A DNA stretch of 5,921 nucleotides from Nitrosomonadales bacterium (GTDB lineage: Bacteria; Pseudomonadota; Gammaproteobacteria; Burkholderiales; Methylophilaceae): contig JABHXS010000005.1 of assembly GCA_018657165.1 (NCBI GenBank), positions 1-5,921 on the forward strand, read 5' to 3'. Of the stretch, positions 1-5,344 are shown piece by piece. Position 1 is the first letter of the stretch. The number at the start of each line of letters is the position of its first letter. Both the position numbers and the translations under genes were made by a program. The notes below the pieces were generated by a model. That model was not told the DNA's origin, made no database searches, and was given only the letters and a program-made list of their open reading frames with translations.

Positions 1-655
1 AAGACCTGCTAAAAATGCCAAAATCACTATCTTTTCCGCTAGACCAGGTATCGTTATTGGGAAAAAAGGTGAGGATATTGAGTCACTTAGAACAAGTATA
101 CAAGATTTAATGGGTATTCCTGTTCAACTAAATATTGAAGAAGTTAGAAAGCCTGAGATTGATGCTACATTAATTGCTCAAAGCATTGCTCAACAACTTG
201 AGAAAAGAGTGATGTTTAGACGTGCAATGAAAAGAGCAATGCAAAATGCGATGCGATTAGGTGCACAAGGCATAAAAATAATGAGTTCAGGCAGACTAAA
301 CGGAATAGAAATTGCTAGATCTGAATGGTATCGTGAAGGACGAGTGCCTCTTCATACCCTCAGAGCAGATGTTGACTACGGCACAGCTAGAGCACAGACG
401 CAATATGGAATTATTGGAGTTAAGGTTTGGTTATTTAAGGGTGAGGTTTTTGAAGATCCAACGGCACCAAGAACTTCTACTGAGTCTCAAGTTGAAAAAA
501 TAGATGAGATACAAAAGCCTAAACCTAAAAAAACTATAAAGGCAGCAGTTAAAAAAAATAAAGCAGAAGAGAGCATTAAAAAGCCAAAAGTTATAGTAAA
601 GAAAAAAGATGAAGCAGAGACAGATTCCACTCAAACAAAAAAAGATGAGAAATAA
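1..655 (+). CDS. rpsC: 30S ribosomal protein S3, 5'-truncated by the window edge
   Basis: S3 binds 16S rRNA in the 30S head and lines the mRNA entry channel, where it contributes to the ribosome's helicase activity. The frame is open from base 2, so the methionine at 110 is internal and not the start; 217 codons are visible. The first visible residues (RPAKNAKITI) align with E. coli S3 from about residue 59, so about 58 N-terminal residues are missing. The KH domain GKKG loop is at 59-70. The FRRAMK segment (from 215) keeps the two Arg and one Lys matching E. coli R131, R132 and K135. The conserved core ends at VWLFKG (442). A 70-residue Lys/Glu-rich tail follows, longer than the roughly 28 residues at this position in E. 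coli. The stop lies 2 bases before rplP. Identification is certain; only the tail is unusual. Confidence 0.98.
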   Translation, partial: RPAKNAKITIFSARPGIVIGKKGEDIESLRTSIQDLMGIPVQLNIEEVRKPEIDATLIAQSIAQQLEKRVMFRRAMKRAMQNAMRLGAQGIKIMSSGRLNGIEIARSEWYREGRVPLHTLRADVDYGTARAQTQYGIIGVKVWLFKGEVFEDPTAPRTSTESQVEKIDEIQKPKPKKTIKAAVKKNKAEESIKKPKVIVKKKDEAETDSTQTKKDEK

Positions 656-657
656 AA

Positions 658-1074
658 ATGTTACAGCCTACTAGACAAAAATATAGAAAACAGCATAAAG
701 GAAGAAATCGAGGGCTTGCTTTAACAGGGAATAAGGTCAGTTTTGGAGATTTTGGACTTAAAGCAACTGGTCGCGGAAGAATAACAGCAAGACAAATCGA
801 AGCTGCAAGAAGGGTAATGACAAGACACATCAAAAGGGGTGGTCGAATTTGGATCAGAATCTTTCCTGATAAACCTATTACAAAAAAACCTGCAGAAGTA
901 AGAATGGGTAAAGGTAAGGGGAGCGTTGAGTATTTTGTAGCTGAAATACAACCAGGAAAAATGTTATATGAAATGGATGGCGTGGATGAGGCAACAGCTA
1001 AAGAGGCATTCAGATTAGCCGCATCTAAACTACCTTTATTAACGACATTTGCATCTAGACACATTGGCGGTTAA
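658..1074 (+). CDS. rplP: 50S ribosomal protein L16
   Basis: L16 is a late-assembling 50S protein near the peptidyl transferase centre and the A-site tRNA elbow. The protein is 138 aa, against 136 in E. coli, and starts MLQPTRQKYRKQHKGRNRG. The family signature GRGRITARQIEAARRVM is at residues 38-54, and EVRMGKGKG is at 80-88. Arg82 in that segment corresponds to E. coli Arg81, the residue hydroxylated by the oxygenase RoxA (YcfD). One extra residue near position 24 shifts the numbering. The ATG is 2 bases after the rpsC stop with only a weak purine-rich stretch (GATGAGAA) ahead of it, so translation is probably coupled to rpsC. The protein is complete and ordinary for the family. Confidence 0.98.
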   Translation: MLQPTRQKYRKQHKGRNRGLALTGNKVSFGDFGLKATGRGRITARQIEAARRVMTRHIKRGGRIWIRIFPDKPITKKPAEVRMGKGKGSVEYFVAEIQPGKMLYEMDGVDEATAKEAFRLAASKLPLLTTFASRHIGG

Positions 1075-1084
1075 GGAGATAGTT

Positions 1085-1276
1085 ATGAAAGCTTTAGATT
1101 TGAGAAAAAAAAATAAAGAGGATCTTAATAAGGAGTTAATCGAATTAAGGAAAGCACAATTCTCTACGAGAATGCAAATTTCAACTCAACAATCAAATAA
1201 AAATGATCAATTAGGAAAGATAAAAAAAGATATCGCAAGAGTAATGACCGTTCTTGCAGAAAAAGGGGATAGTTAA
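1085..1276 (+). CDS. rpmC: 50S ribosomal protein L29
   Basis: L29 is a small helical-hairpin protein near the polypeptide exit tunnel, where it helps form the docking area for trigger factor and SRP. The product is 63 aa, the same as E. coli L29, and begins MKALDLRKKNKEDLNKEL. The core KAQFSTRMQ and the C-terminal DIARVMTVL match the family. The frame is open further upstream to an ATG at 1049, but that lies inside rplP and would add 12 residues not found in L29. A strong Shine-Dalgarno AAGGAG (1073-1078), overlapping the rplP stop, sits 6 bases before the ATG at 1085 and decides the start. The stop is 5 bases before rpsQ. Confidence 0.97.
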   Translation: MKALDLRKKNKEDLNKELIELRKAQFSTRMQISTQQSNKNDQLGKIKKDIARVMTVLAEKGDS

Positions 1277-1281
1277 TCATT

Positions 1282-1551
1282 ATGGCTGAAACAAAAAAAA
1301 TAATTAGAACGCTTATGGGTAAGGTTGAAAGTAATAAGATGGATAAAACTGTTACCGTACGGGTTCCAAGACTAGTTAAACATCCAGTTGTTGGTAAGAT
1401 TATTAAGTTATCAACAAAGGTTCACGCCCATGATGAAAAAAATGAAATAAATGAGGGGGATTTAGTTGAGATTACTGAAGGAAAGCCCGTCTCAAAAAAT
1501 AAATCTTGGGTTGTAACAAAAGTTGTTTCAAAAGCAGTTCAAGAGAAATAA
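1282..1551 (+). CDS. rpsQ: 30S ribosomal protein S17
   Basis: S17 is an OB-fold primary 16S rRNA-binding protein needed early in 30S body assembly. The protein is 89 aa, close to E. coli (84). It has the start MAETKKIIRTLMGKVESNKM, the VRVPRLVKHP strand, and the C-terminal signature GDLVEITEGKPVSKNKSW followed by a short tail. The ATG is 5 bases after the rpmC stop. The nearest Shine-Dalgarno-like stretch (AAGGGGA, 1263-1269) lies inside rpmC, about 12 bases away, so initiation is probably helped by ribosomes finishing rpmC. It is the last S10-operon gene in the usual proteobacterial arrangement, and the 169-base gap after it fits that boundary. Confidence 0.97.
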   Translation: MAETKKIIRTLMGKVESNKMDKTVTVRVPRLVKHPVVGKIIKLSTKVHAHDEKNEINEGDLVEITEGKPVSKNKSWVVTKVVSKAVQEK

Positions 1552-1570
1552 GTAAAATAATGTTTTACTT
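1550..1570 (+). repeat. Perfect 8-bp inverted repeat at the end of rpsQ
   Basis: AAGTAAAA (1550-1557) and TTTTACTT (1563-1570) are exact reverse complements around a 5-base loop, TAATG. The repeat overlaps the last two bases of the rpsQ stop codon and the first two bases of the promoter -35 hexamer. The stem has a single GC pair per arm and no T-run follows, so it is not a convincing intrinsic terminator. It may be a weak 3'-end structure for S10 mRNA, or simply AT-rich DNA acting as an UP element for the promoter. Confidence 0.5.
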
Positions 1571-1597
1571 GAGAAAATAGTAGCAATAACTTATAAT
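1569..1597 (+). promoter_or_regulatory. Predicted sigma70 promoter of the spc operon
   Basis: A -35 hexamer TTGAGA (1569-1574, one mismatch to TTGACA) and a perfect -10 TATAAT (1592-1597) are separated by exactly 17 bases. Transcription is predicted to start near 1603-1605. The roughly 20 bases upstream of the -35 are very AT-rich, with A-runs then T-runs, as in UP elements. E. coli has its Pspc promoter in the same rpsQ-rplN gap, so position and sequence agree. It would let rplN and downstream genes be transcribed separately from the S10 operon. Confidence 0.75.
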
Positions 1598-1602
1598 TTT
1601 GC

Positions 1603-1720
1603 TCTTTTCGGCGTTCAGATAAATATTACAAGCTAACGCCCCAATACTGACCGTGGCTTTGGCCTGATTTTTGTTTTATAGGGCTGGATTGGTTAAACGG
1701 ATTAAGTTGGAGAATATAAA
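1603..1720 (+). other. Predicted spc mRNA 5' leader
   Basis: This is the untranslated stretch between the predicted start and the rplN ATG, the only sizeable non-coding leader in the window. It contains a 6-bp stem GGCGTT (1610-1615) / AACGCC (1635-1640) with a 19-base AT-rich loop. Further along are a weak GGC/GCC hairpin (1655-1664) followed by ATTTTTGTTTT (1667-1677), and CCAAT (1641-1645), which can pair with ATTGG (1688-1692). It ends in a Shine-Dalgarno GGAG (1709-1712), 8 bases before the ATG. I see no open reading frame of note. Whether it is regulatory or merely a leader is unknown. Confidence 0.55.
1610..1640 (+). promoter_or_regulatory. Stem-loop in the spc leader
   Basis: GGCGTT at 1610-1615 pairs perfectly with AACGCC at 1635-1640, giving four GC and two AT pairs in otherwise AT-rich DNA. 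The loop of 19 bases is AT-rich. The stem would lie within about 10 bases of the predicted mRNA 5' end, where it could stabilise the transcript or serve as a protein-binding site. No T-run follows directly, so it is not a terminator by itself. Confidence 0.45.
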
Positions 1721-2089
1721 ATGATACAAACACAATCAAGATTAGATGTTGCCGATAATACAGGTGCGCGCTCTGTAATGTGCATTAAAGTATTAGGCGG
1801 CTCTAAAAGAAGGTATGCCGGTATTGGAGACATTATTAAGGTAGCCATTAAAGATGCTGCACCTCGAGGACGTGTAAAAAAAGGTGAGGTTTATTCAGCT
1901 GTTGTAGTAAGAACAGCAAGCGGAGTAAGAAGAACAGATGGCTCATTAATCAAATTTGATGGTAATGCAGCTGTATTATTAAATGCGAAACTAGAGCCAA
2001 TTGGTACTCGTATTTTTGGTCCAGTGACACGTGAACTTAGAACGGAAAAGTTTATGAAGATTGTGTCGTTAGCCCCAGAAGTTATTTAG
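1721..2089 (+). CDS. rplN: 50S ribosomal protein L14
   Basis: L14 is a 23S rRNA-binding beta-barrel protein at the subunit interface. It contacts 16S helix 14 in the intersubunit bridge and is the docking site for the silencing factor RsfS. The length is 122 aa, near the universal bacterial size. Typical segments are MIQTQSRLDVADNTGARSVM at the N-terminus, KVLGGSKRRYAGIGDIIKV (residues 23-41), DAAPRGRVKKGEV, and the C-terminal GTRIFGPVTRELR. The start is supported by GGAG (1709-1712) 8 bases upstream. It is the first gene of the spc operon, preceded by a predicted sigma70 promoter. Its stop overlaps the Shine-Dalgarno of rplX. Confidence 0.98.
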   Translation: MIQTQSRLDVADNTGARSVMCIKVLGGSKRRYAGIGDIIKVAIKDAAPRGRVKKGEVYSAVVVRTASGVRRTDGSLIKFDGNAAVLLNAKLEPIGTRIFGPVTRELRTEKFMKIVSLAPEVI

Positions 2090-2099
2090 GAGTTGTAAA

Positions 2100-2417
2100 G
2101 TGAATAAAATACGTAAAGGTGACAAGGTCATACTTAATACAGGAAAAGATAAAGGAAAGCAGGGGATTGTTCTGAGTATCTTAAAAAATAACCGTGTGGT
2201 TGTAGAGGGTTTGAATATGGTAAAAAAACATACAAAACCAAATCCTGCTAAAGGCGACCAAGGTGGTTTGGTAAGCAAAGAGATGCCTATAAATATATCA
2301 AACATTGCTATTTTTAATACGAAGTCTAATAAAACAGACAAGGTAAATTTTAAAGAATTAAAAGATGGAAAAAAAATTCGCATTTATAAATCTACACAAG
2401 AAGCAATAGACGTTTAG
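2100..2417 (+). CDS. rplX: 50S ribosomal protein L24, GTG start
   Basis: L24 is one of the two initiator proteins of 50S assembly and binds the 5' domain of 23S rRNA near the tunnel exit. The protein is 105 aa, against 104 in E. coli. The KOW motif covers about residues 6-28 (KGDKVILNTGKDKGKQGIV), followed by VVVEGLNMVKKHTKPNP and ISNIAIFN. The start codon is GTG at 2100. No in-frame ATG lies nearby, and TAGGAG (2087-2092), which includes the rplN stop, sits 7 bases upstream with ideal spacing. The N-terminus it gives (MNKIRKGDK) aligns with MAAKIRRDD of E. coli. The weaker start codon may slightly reduce initiation, but coupling to rplN would offset that. Confidence 0.97.
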   Translation: MNKIRKGDKVILNTGKDKGKQGIVLSILKNNRVVVEGLNMVKKHTKPNPAKGDQGGLVSKEMPINISNIAIFNTKSNKTDKVNFKELKDGKKIRIYKSTQEAIDV

Positions 2418-2427
2418 GATAAAAAAT

Positions 2428-2967
2428 ATGGCTAGATTAAAAGAATATTATGTTGGCACTGTTGTTAAAGAATTAACAGATCAATTTAAGTATAAATCCG
2501 TTATGGAAGTTCCAAGAATTGAAAAAATTACATTAAATATGGGTGTTGGTGAGGCTGTTGCTGATAAAAAAGTTATGGAAAATGCAGTTGGCGATATGGA
2601 AAAGATCGCAGGGCAAAAGCCTATTGTTACACTTTCAAAGAAATCGATAGCTGGTTTTAAGATTAGAGATAATTATCCAGTTGGCTGTAAGGTAACTTTA
2701 AGAAAATCTAATATGTATACATTTCTAGATCGATTAATTTCAATTGCAATTCCAAGAGAAAGAGATTTTAGGGGACTATCTCCAAAATCTTTTGATGGGA
2801 GAGGTAATTATAATATGGGCATAAAGGAACAAATTATTTTCCCTGAAATTCAGTATGACAAAATTGATTCTCTTAGAGGGATGAATATCACAATTACAAC
2901 AACAGCAAAAACAGACGAAGAAGCGAAAGCACTTTTATCTGCTTTCAGCTTTCCATTTAGGGGTTAA
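2428..2967 (+). CDS. rplE: 50S ribosomal protein L5
   Basis: L5 binds 5S rRNA and, with L18, forms the 5S ribonucleoprotein of the central protuberance. It also contacts the P-site tRNA elbow and S13. The length is 179 aa, the same as E. coli. Recognisable segments are MARLKEYY at the start, VPRIEKITLNMGVGEA (residues 28-43), the basic loop KKSIAGFKIRDNYPVGCKVTLR (described by its ends: K71 to R92), RDFRGLSPKSFDGRGNYNMG, and the C-terminal ITTTAKTDEEAKALL. AGGA (2416-2419), overlapping the rplX stop, is 8 bases from the ATG. In E. coli the S8 repressor binds the mRNA at the start of this gene; I could not see an equivalent S8-like helix here by eye. Confidence 0.98.
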   Translation: MARLKEYYVGTVVKELTDQFKYKSVMEVPRIEKITLNMGVGEAVADKKVMENAVGDMEKIAGQKPIVTLSKKSIAGFKIRDNYPVGCKVTLRKSNMYTFLDRLISIAIPRERDFRGLSPKSFDGRGNYNMGIKEQIIFPEIQYDKIDSLRGMNITITTTAKTDEEAKALLSAFSFPFRG

Positions 2968-2974
2968 GGTAAAT

Positions 2975-3280
2975 ATGGCTAAATTATGTATGACTCAAAG
3001 AGAAACTAAGCGTTTGAAATTAGTTGAGAAATATAAAGCAAAGCGTTTGTCTTTAAATGAAGTTATAAATGATTCTTCTGCTTCGAAAGAACAAAAAGCT
3101 GAAGCAAGACAAAAACTTCAAGCTCTTCCAAGAAACTCTAGTCCTGTGCGACTAAGAACAAGATGTGCTTTAACGGGTCGCCCAAGAGGTGTTTATAAAA
3201 AGTTTGGCCTTGCGCGAGGCAAGCTTAGAGATCTTATGATGGCTGGTGAAGTTCCAGGTGTCGTTAAGGCAAGTTGGTAA
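2975..3280 (+). CDS. rpsN: 30S ribosomal protein S14, zinc-free long form
   Basis: S14 binds 16S rRNA in the 30S head beside S3 and S10. The protein is 101 aa, the length of the E. coli-type protein, and lacks the paired CXXC motifs of the short zinc-binding form. The C-terminal half carries the family signature: LRTRCALTGRPRGVYKKFG, then LARGKLRDLMMAGEVPGV and a final KASW. AAGG (2966-2969), overlapping the rplE stop, lies 5 bases before the ATG. The zinc-independent type agrees with a proteobacterial host. Nothing suggests a paralogue exchange: it sits in its normal place between rplE and rpsH. Confidence 0.98.
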   Translation: MAKLCMTQRETKRLKLVEKYKAKRLSLNEVINDSSASKEQKAEARQKLQALPRNSSPVRLRTRCALTGRPRGVYKKFGLARGKLRDLMMAGEVPGVVKASW

Positions 3281-3293
3281 AAGGGGAAAAAAT

Positions 3294-3689
3294 ATGAGTA
3301 TGCAAGATCCGATATCAGATATGTTAACCCGAATAAGAAATGGTCAAATGAGAAGTAAAGTTAATGTTACTTTACCAGCCTCTAAGGTAAAAAAAGCAAT
3401 TGCCAATGTTCTTAAAGATGAGGGTTACATTGAAGGGTTTAGTGTTGAAGAGAATAACGGCAAGCCGTTGCTTAACATTGAATTAAAATATTACGCAGGT
3501 GAGCCAGTGATAGAAAATATACAACGGGCAAGCAAGCCAAGCTTGAGACTATATAAATCAAGCAACAATTTACCTAAAGTGATGAATGGGCTTGGAGTAG
3601 CAATCGTAACAACTTCCAAGGGTGTAATGACAGATATTAAAGCAAGGGCTGCAGGTGTTGGCGGTGAAGTCCTTTGCTACGTTGAATAA
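3294..3689 (+). CDS. rpsH: 30S ribosomal protein S8
   Basis: S8 is a primary 16S rRNA-binding protein of the central domain; in E. coli it is also the translational repressor of the spc operon. The product is 131 aa, against 130 in E. coli, and starts MSMQDPISDMLTRIRNGQ. Also typical are KVKKAIANVLKDEGYIEGF, KPSLRLYKSSNNLPKV, and the rRNA-binding C-terminus VMTDIKARAAGVGGEVLCYV. The frame extends upstream to an ATG at 3246 inside rpsN, but S8 has no such extension. The Shine-Dalgarno AAGGGGA (3281-3287) is 6 bases before the ATG at 3294, which fixes the start. Confidence 0.98.
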   Translation: MSMQDPISDMLTRIRNGQMRSKVNVTLPASKVKKAIANVLKDEGYIEGFSVEENNGKPLLNIELKYYAGEPVIENIQRASKPSLRLYKSSNNLPKVMNGLGVAIVTTSKGVMTDIKARAAGVGGEVLCYVE

Positions 3690-3698
3690 GGAGAAAAT

Positions 3699-4232
3699 AT
3701 GTCTAGAGTTGCAAATAACCCGGTAGTTGTTCCTGAAAAAGTAGAAGTCACTTTAACGGCTGACAATATCTTAATAAAAGGACCTTTGGGAGAGATGAGT
3801 CAGGATCTAAAAGGTCAAGTAGAAATTAAAAAAGAAGAAAATACTCTCTTATTCTCAGCTAAAGAAACAACAAATCATTCCATAGCCATGTCTGGAACAA
3901 TTAGAGCATTGGTACAAAATATGGTGATTGGTGTTTCTGTGGGATTTGAAAAAAAATTACAATTAATAGGTGTAGGCTATAAAGCTCAGGCACAAGGAAA
4001 TAAAATTAATCTAGAGCTAGGTTTTTCACATTCAATAAGCCATGCACTTCCCGAAGGCGTTTCTGCACAAACACCATCACAAACGGAAATTGTGTTAAAA
4101 AGCTCAAATAAACAAGTAGTTGGTCAGGTAGCAGCAGAGATTCGTGCTTATAGGCCACCTGAGCCATATAAAGGCAAAGGTGTTCGTTACATTGATGAAC
4201 ATGTGGTAATGAAAGAAGCTAAAAAAGCATAA
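3699..4232 (+). CDS. rplF: 50S ribosomal protein L6
   Basis: L6 sits at the base of the L7/L12 stalk near the sarcin-ricin loop and supports translation factor binding. The protein is 177 aa, the same as E. coli, and consists of two homologous alpha-beta domains, roughly residues 1-82 and 83-177. It begins MSRVANNPVVVPEKVEV. The KGPLGEMSQDL segment marks the first domain, GVGYKAQAQGNKINLELGFSH the second (quoted in part), and the signature PEPYKGKGVRYIDE is near the C-terminus, followed by a short Lys-rich end. AAGGAG (3688-3693), overlapping the rpsH stop, is 5 bases before the ATG and is among the strongest ribosome binding sites in the window. Confidence 0.98.
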   Translation: MSRVANNPVVVPEKVEVTLTADNILIKGPLGEMSQDLKGQVEIKKEENTLLFSAKETTNHSIAMSGTIRALVQNMVIGVSVGFEKKLQLIGVGYKAQAQGNKINLELGFSHSISHALPEGVSAQTPSQTEIVLKSSNKQVVGQVAAEIRAYRPPEPYKGKGVRYIDEHVVMKEAKKA

Positions 4233-4242
4233 GGGGTAGATG

Positions 4243-4596
4243 ATGACAAAAAATAATGCAAGAATCAGAAGGGCAACAAAATCTAGAGCAAACATGGCCT
4301 ACTTAGGCAAAACTCGGTTATCTATACACAGGTCAAATACTAACATTTATGCACAAGTTATCGATGGCGAAACAAATAAAATTATTGCTTCAGCTTCGAC
4401 TTTAGAAGCCGATGTTAAGAAAAAACTAAAGAATACAAGTAATACAGATGCTGCAACAGAAATAGGCAAAAGGATAGCTGACAAGGCGATTAAGGCAGGT
4501 GTAAAGATTGTTGCCTTTGATAGGTCAGGGTATAGATATCATGGTCGAGTAAAAGCCTTGGCGGACTCTGCACGTGAAAACGGCTTAACATTCTAA
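4243..4596 (+). CDS. rplR: 50S ribosomal protein L18
   Basis: L18 binds 5S rRNA and, with L5, brings it into the 50S central protuberance. The protein is 117 aa, exactly the E. coli length. It has an Arg-rich flexible N-terminus (MTKNNARIRRATKSR), the KTRLSIHRSNTNIYAQVID strand, and the C-terminal signature VAFDRSGYRYHGRVKALAD. Two ATG codons are adjacent, at 4240 and 4243. I chose the second because AAGGGG (4231-4236) lies 6 bases before it, but only 3 bases before the first. The resulting protein also matches the E. coli N-terminus residue for residue. Starting at 4240 would only add one methionine. Confidence 0.97.
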   Translation: MTKNNARIRRATKSRANMAYLGKTRLSIHRSNTNIYAQVIDGETNKIIASASTLEADVKKKLKNTSNTDAATEIGKRIADKAIKAGVKIVAFDRSGYRYHGRVKALADSARENGLTF

Positions 4597-4619
4597 TATT
4601 TTAGGAACGGTACAAAAAA

Positions 4620-5147
4620 ATGGCACAAAATAAAAATAACAATATGGGCAATCAAGATAAAGGACAAACTGACGGCCTTAGAGAAAAAATGATCAATGTG
4701 AATCGTGTCACTAAGGTGGTTAAAGGTGGTCGTATCATGAGCTTTGCTGCATTGAGTGTGGTTGGTGATGGTGATGGTGCTGTTGGTATGGGTAAGGGCA
4801 AAGCAAGAGAAGTGCCGCTTGCCGTCCAAAAAGCAATGGAAGAGGCTAAAAGAGGAATGATTAAAGTTAAGCTAAATAATGGCACTTTATACCATTCTGT
4901 AACTGGAAGACATGGAGCTGCAAAAGTGACAATTCTACCTGCCTCTCAAGGTACAGGAATAATTGCTGGTGGGGCAATGAGGGCAATTTTTGAGGTTATG
5001 GGAATAACAGATGTTTTAGCGAAATGTATAGGATCAGCAAACCCCTATAATGTAGTTAGAGCGACGTTAAATGGGCTGTCTTCTATGAACACGCCATCAG
5101 ATATCGCTGCTAAAAGAGGTAAAACAATAGAAGAGATTAGAGGTTAG
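4620..5147 (+). CDS. rpsE: 30S ribosomal protein S5
   Basis: S5 acts in 30S decoding fidelity, lies by the mRNA entry channel, and contacts the spectinomycin site. The protein is 175 aa, against 167 in E. coli. The first 18 residues are Asn/Gln/Lys-rich and variable. The double-stranded-RNA-binding-like domain starts at DGLREKMINVNRVTKVVKGG, with the loop VTKVVKGGRI in the sensitive, unmutated form. The second domain contains GTGIIAGGAMRAIFEVMGI and NPYNVVRATLNGL, and the end reads AAKRGKTIEEIRG. The form resembles betaproteobacterial S5. The Shine-Dalgarno AGGA (4603-4606) lies 13 bases from the ATG, longer than for its neighbours, and the 23-base gap before it is the largest within the spc genes. 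Confidence 0.98.
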   Translation: MAQNKNNNMGNQDKGQTDGLREKMINVNRVTKVVKGGRIMSFAALSVVGDGDGAVGMGKGKAREVPLAVQKAMEEAKRGMIKVKLNNGTLYHSVTGRHGAAKVTILPASQGTGIIAGGAMRAIFEVMGITDVLAKCIGSANPYNVVRATLNGLSSMNTPSDIAAKRGKTIEEIRG

Positions 5148-5149
5148 AT

Positions 5150-5344
5150 ATGGCTAAAGGAAAAAAAATTAAAGTGACTCTTGTTAAAAGTCCAATTCAT
5201 AAATCTGTAGCACATAAAGCAACAGTTAAGGGGCTTGGGTTAAGAAGAATGCGTCATAGCGTTGAACTAGAAGATACCCCAGCAATAAGGGGAATGATAA
5301 AGGCAGTAAATTACTTACTTAAAGTAGATGAGGTTTCAACATGA
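5150..5344 (+). CDS. rpmD: 50S ribosomal protein L30
   Basis: L30 is a small ferredoxin-like-fold 50S protein that binds 23S rRNA; it is missing from some bacterial lineages. The product is 64 aa, slightly longer than E. coli L30 (59). It contains IKVTLVKSPIHKSVAHKATV, the signature GLGLRRMRHSVELEDTPAIRG (residues 28-48, quoted in part as GLGLRRMRHSVELEDTP), and the C-terminal MIKAVNYLLKVDEV. The ATG is 2 bases after the rpsE stop, with GAGG (5140-5143) 6 bases upstream inside rpsE. Its TGA stop overlaps the rplO start in an ATGA junction, the only gene overlap here and a sign of translational coupling. Confidence 0.97.
   Translation: MAKGKKIKVTLVKSPIHKSVAHKATVKGLGLRRMRHSVELEDTPAIRGMIKAVNYLLKVDEVST

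Noticed and set aside
312..503. Short + strand frame inside rpsC
   Set aside because: It is an out-of-frame overlap within the conserved S3 coding region and is not recognisable as a protein.
431..634. Open frame on the - strand opposite the rpsC tail
   Set aside because: It mirrors the Lys-rich coding strand and yields Phe/Leu/Tyr-rich sequence. It has no recognisable motif and lies inside a certain gene.
591..1064. 157-codon - strand open frame over rplP
   Set aside because: It is antisense to a fully conserved ribosomal protein gene, with no family resemblance, no upstream promoter and no ribosome binding site that I could see.
1550..1575. Intrinsic terminator after rpsQ
   Set aside because: The stem has one GC pair and is followed by GAGAAAATAG rather than a T-run, so termination is unlikely.
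1689..1720. Second promoter (TTGGTT ... TATAAA) just before rplN
   Set aside because: The spacing is about 20 bases, the -35 match is poor, and the -10 would abut the ATG, leaving no leader or Shine-Dalgarno in the transcript.
2400..2470. S8 autoregulatory mRNA site at the rplX-rplE junction, as in E. coli
   Set aside because: I looked for a helix resembling the 16S S8-binding site around the rplE start and saw none by eye. A covariance-model search would be needed to decide.
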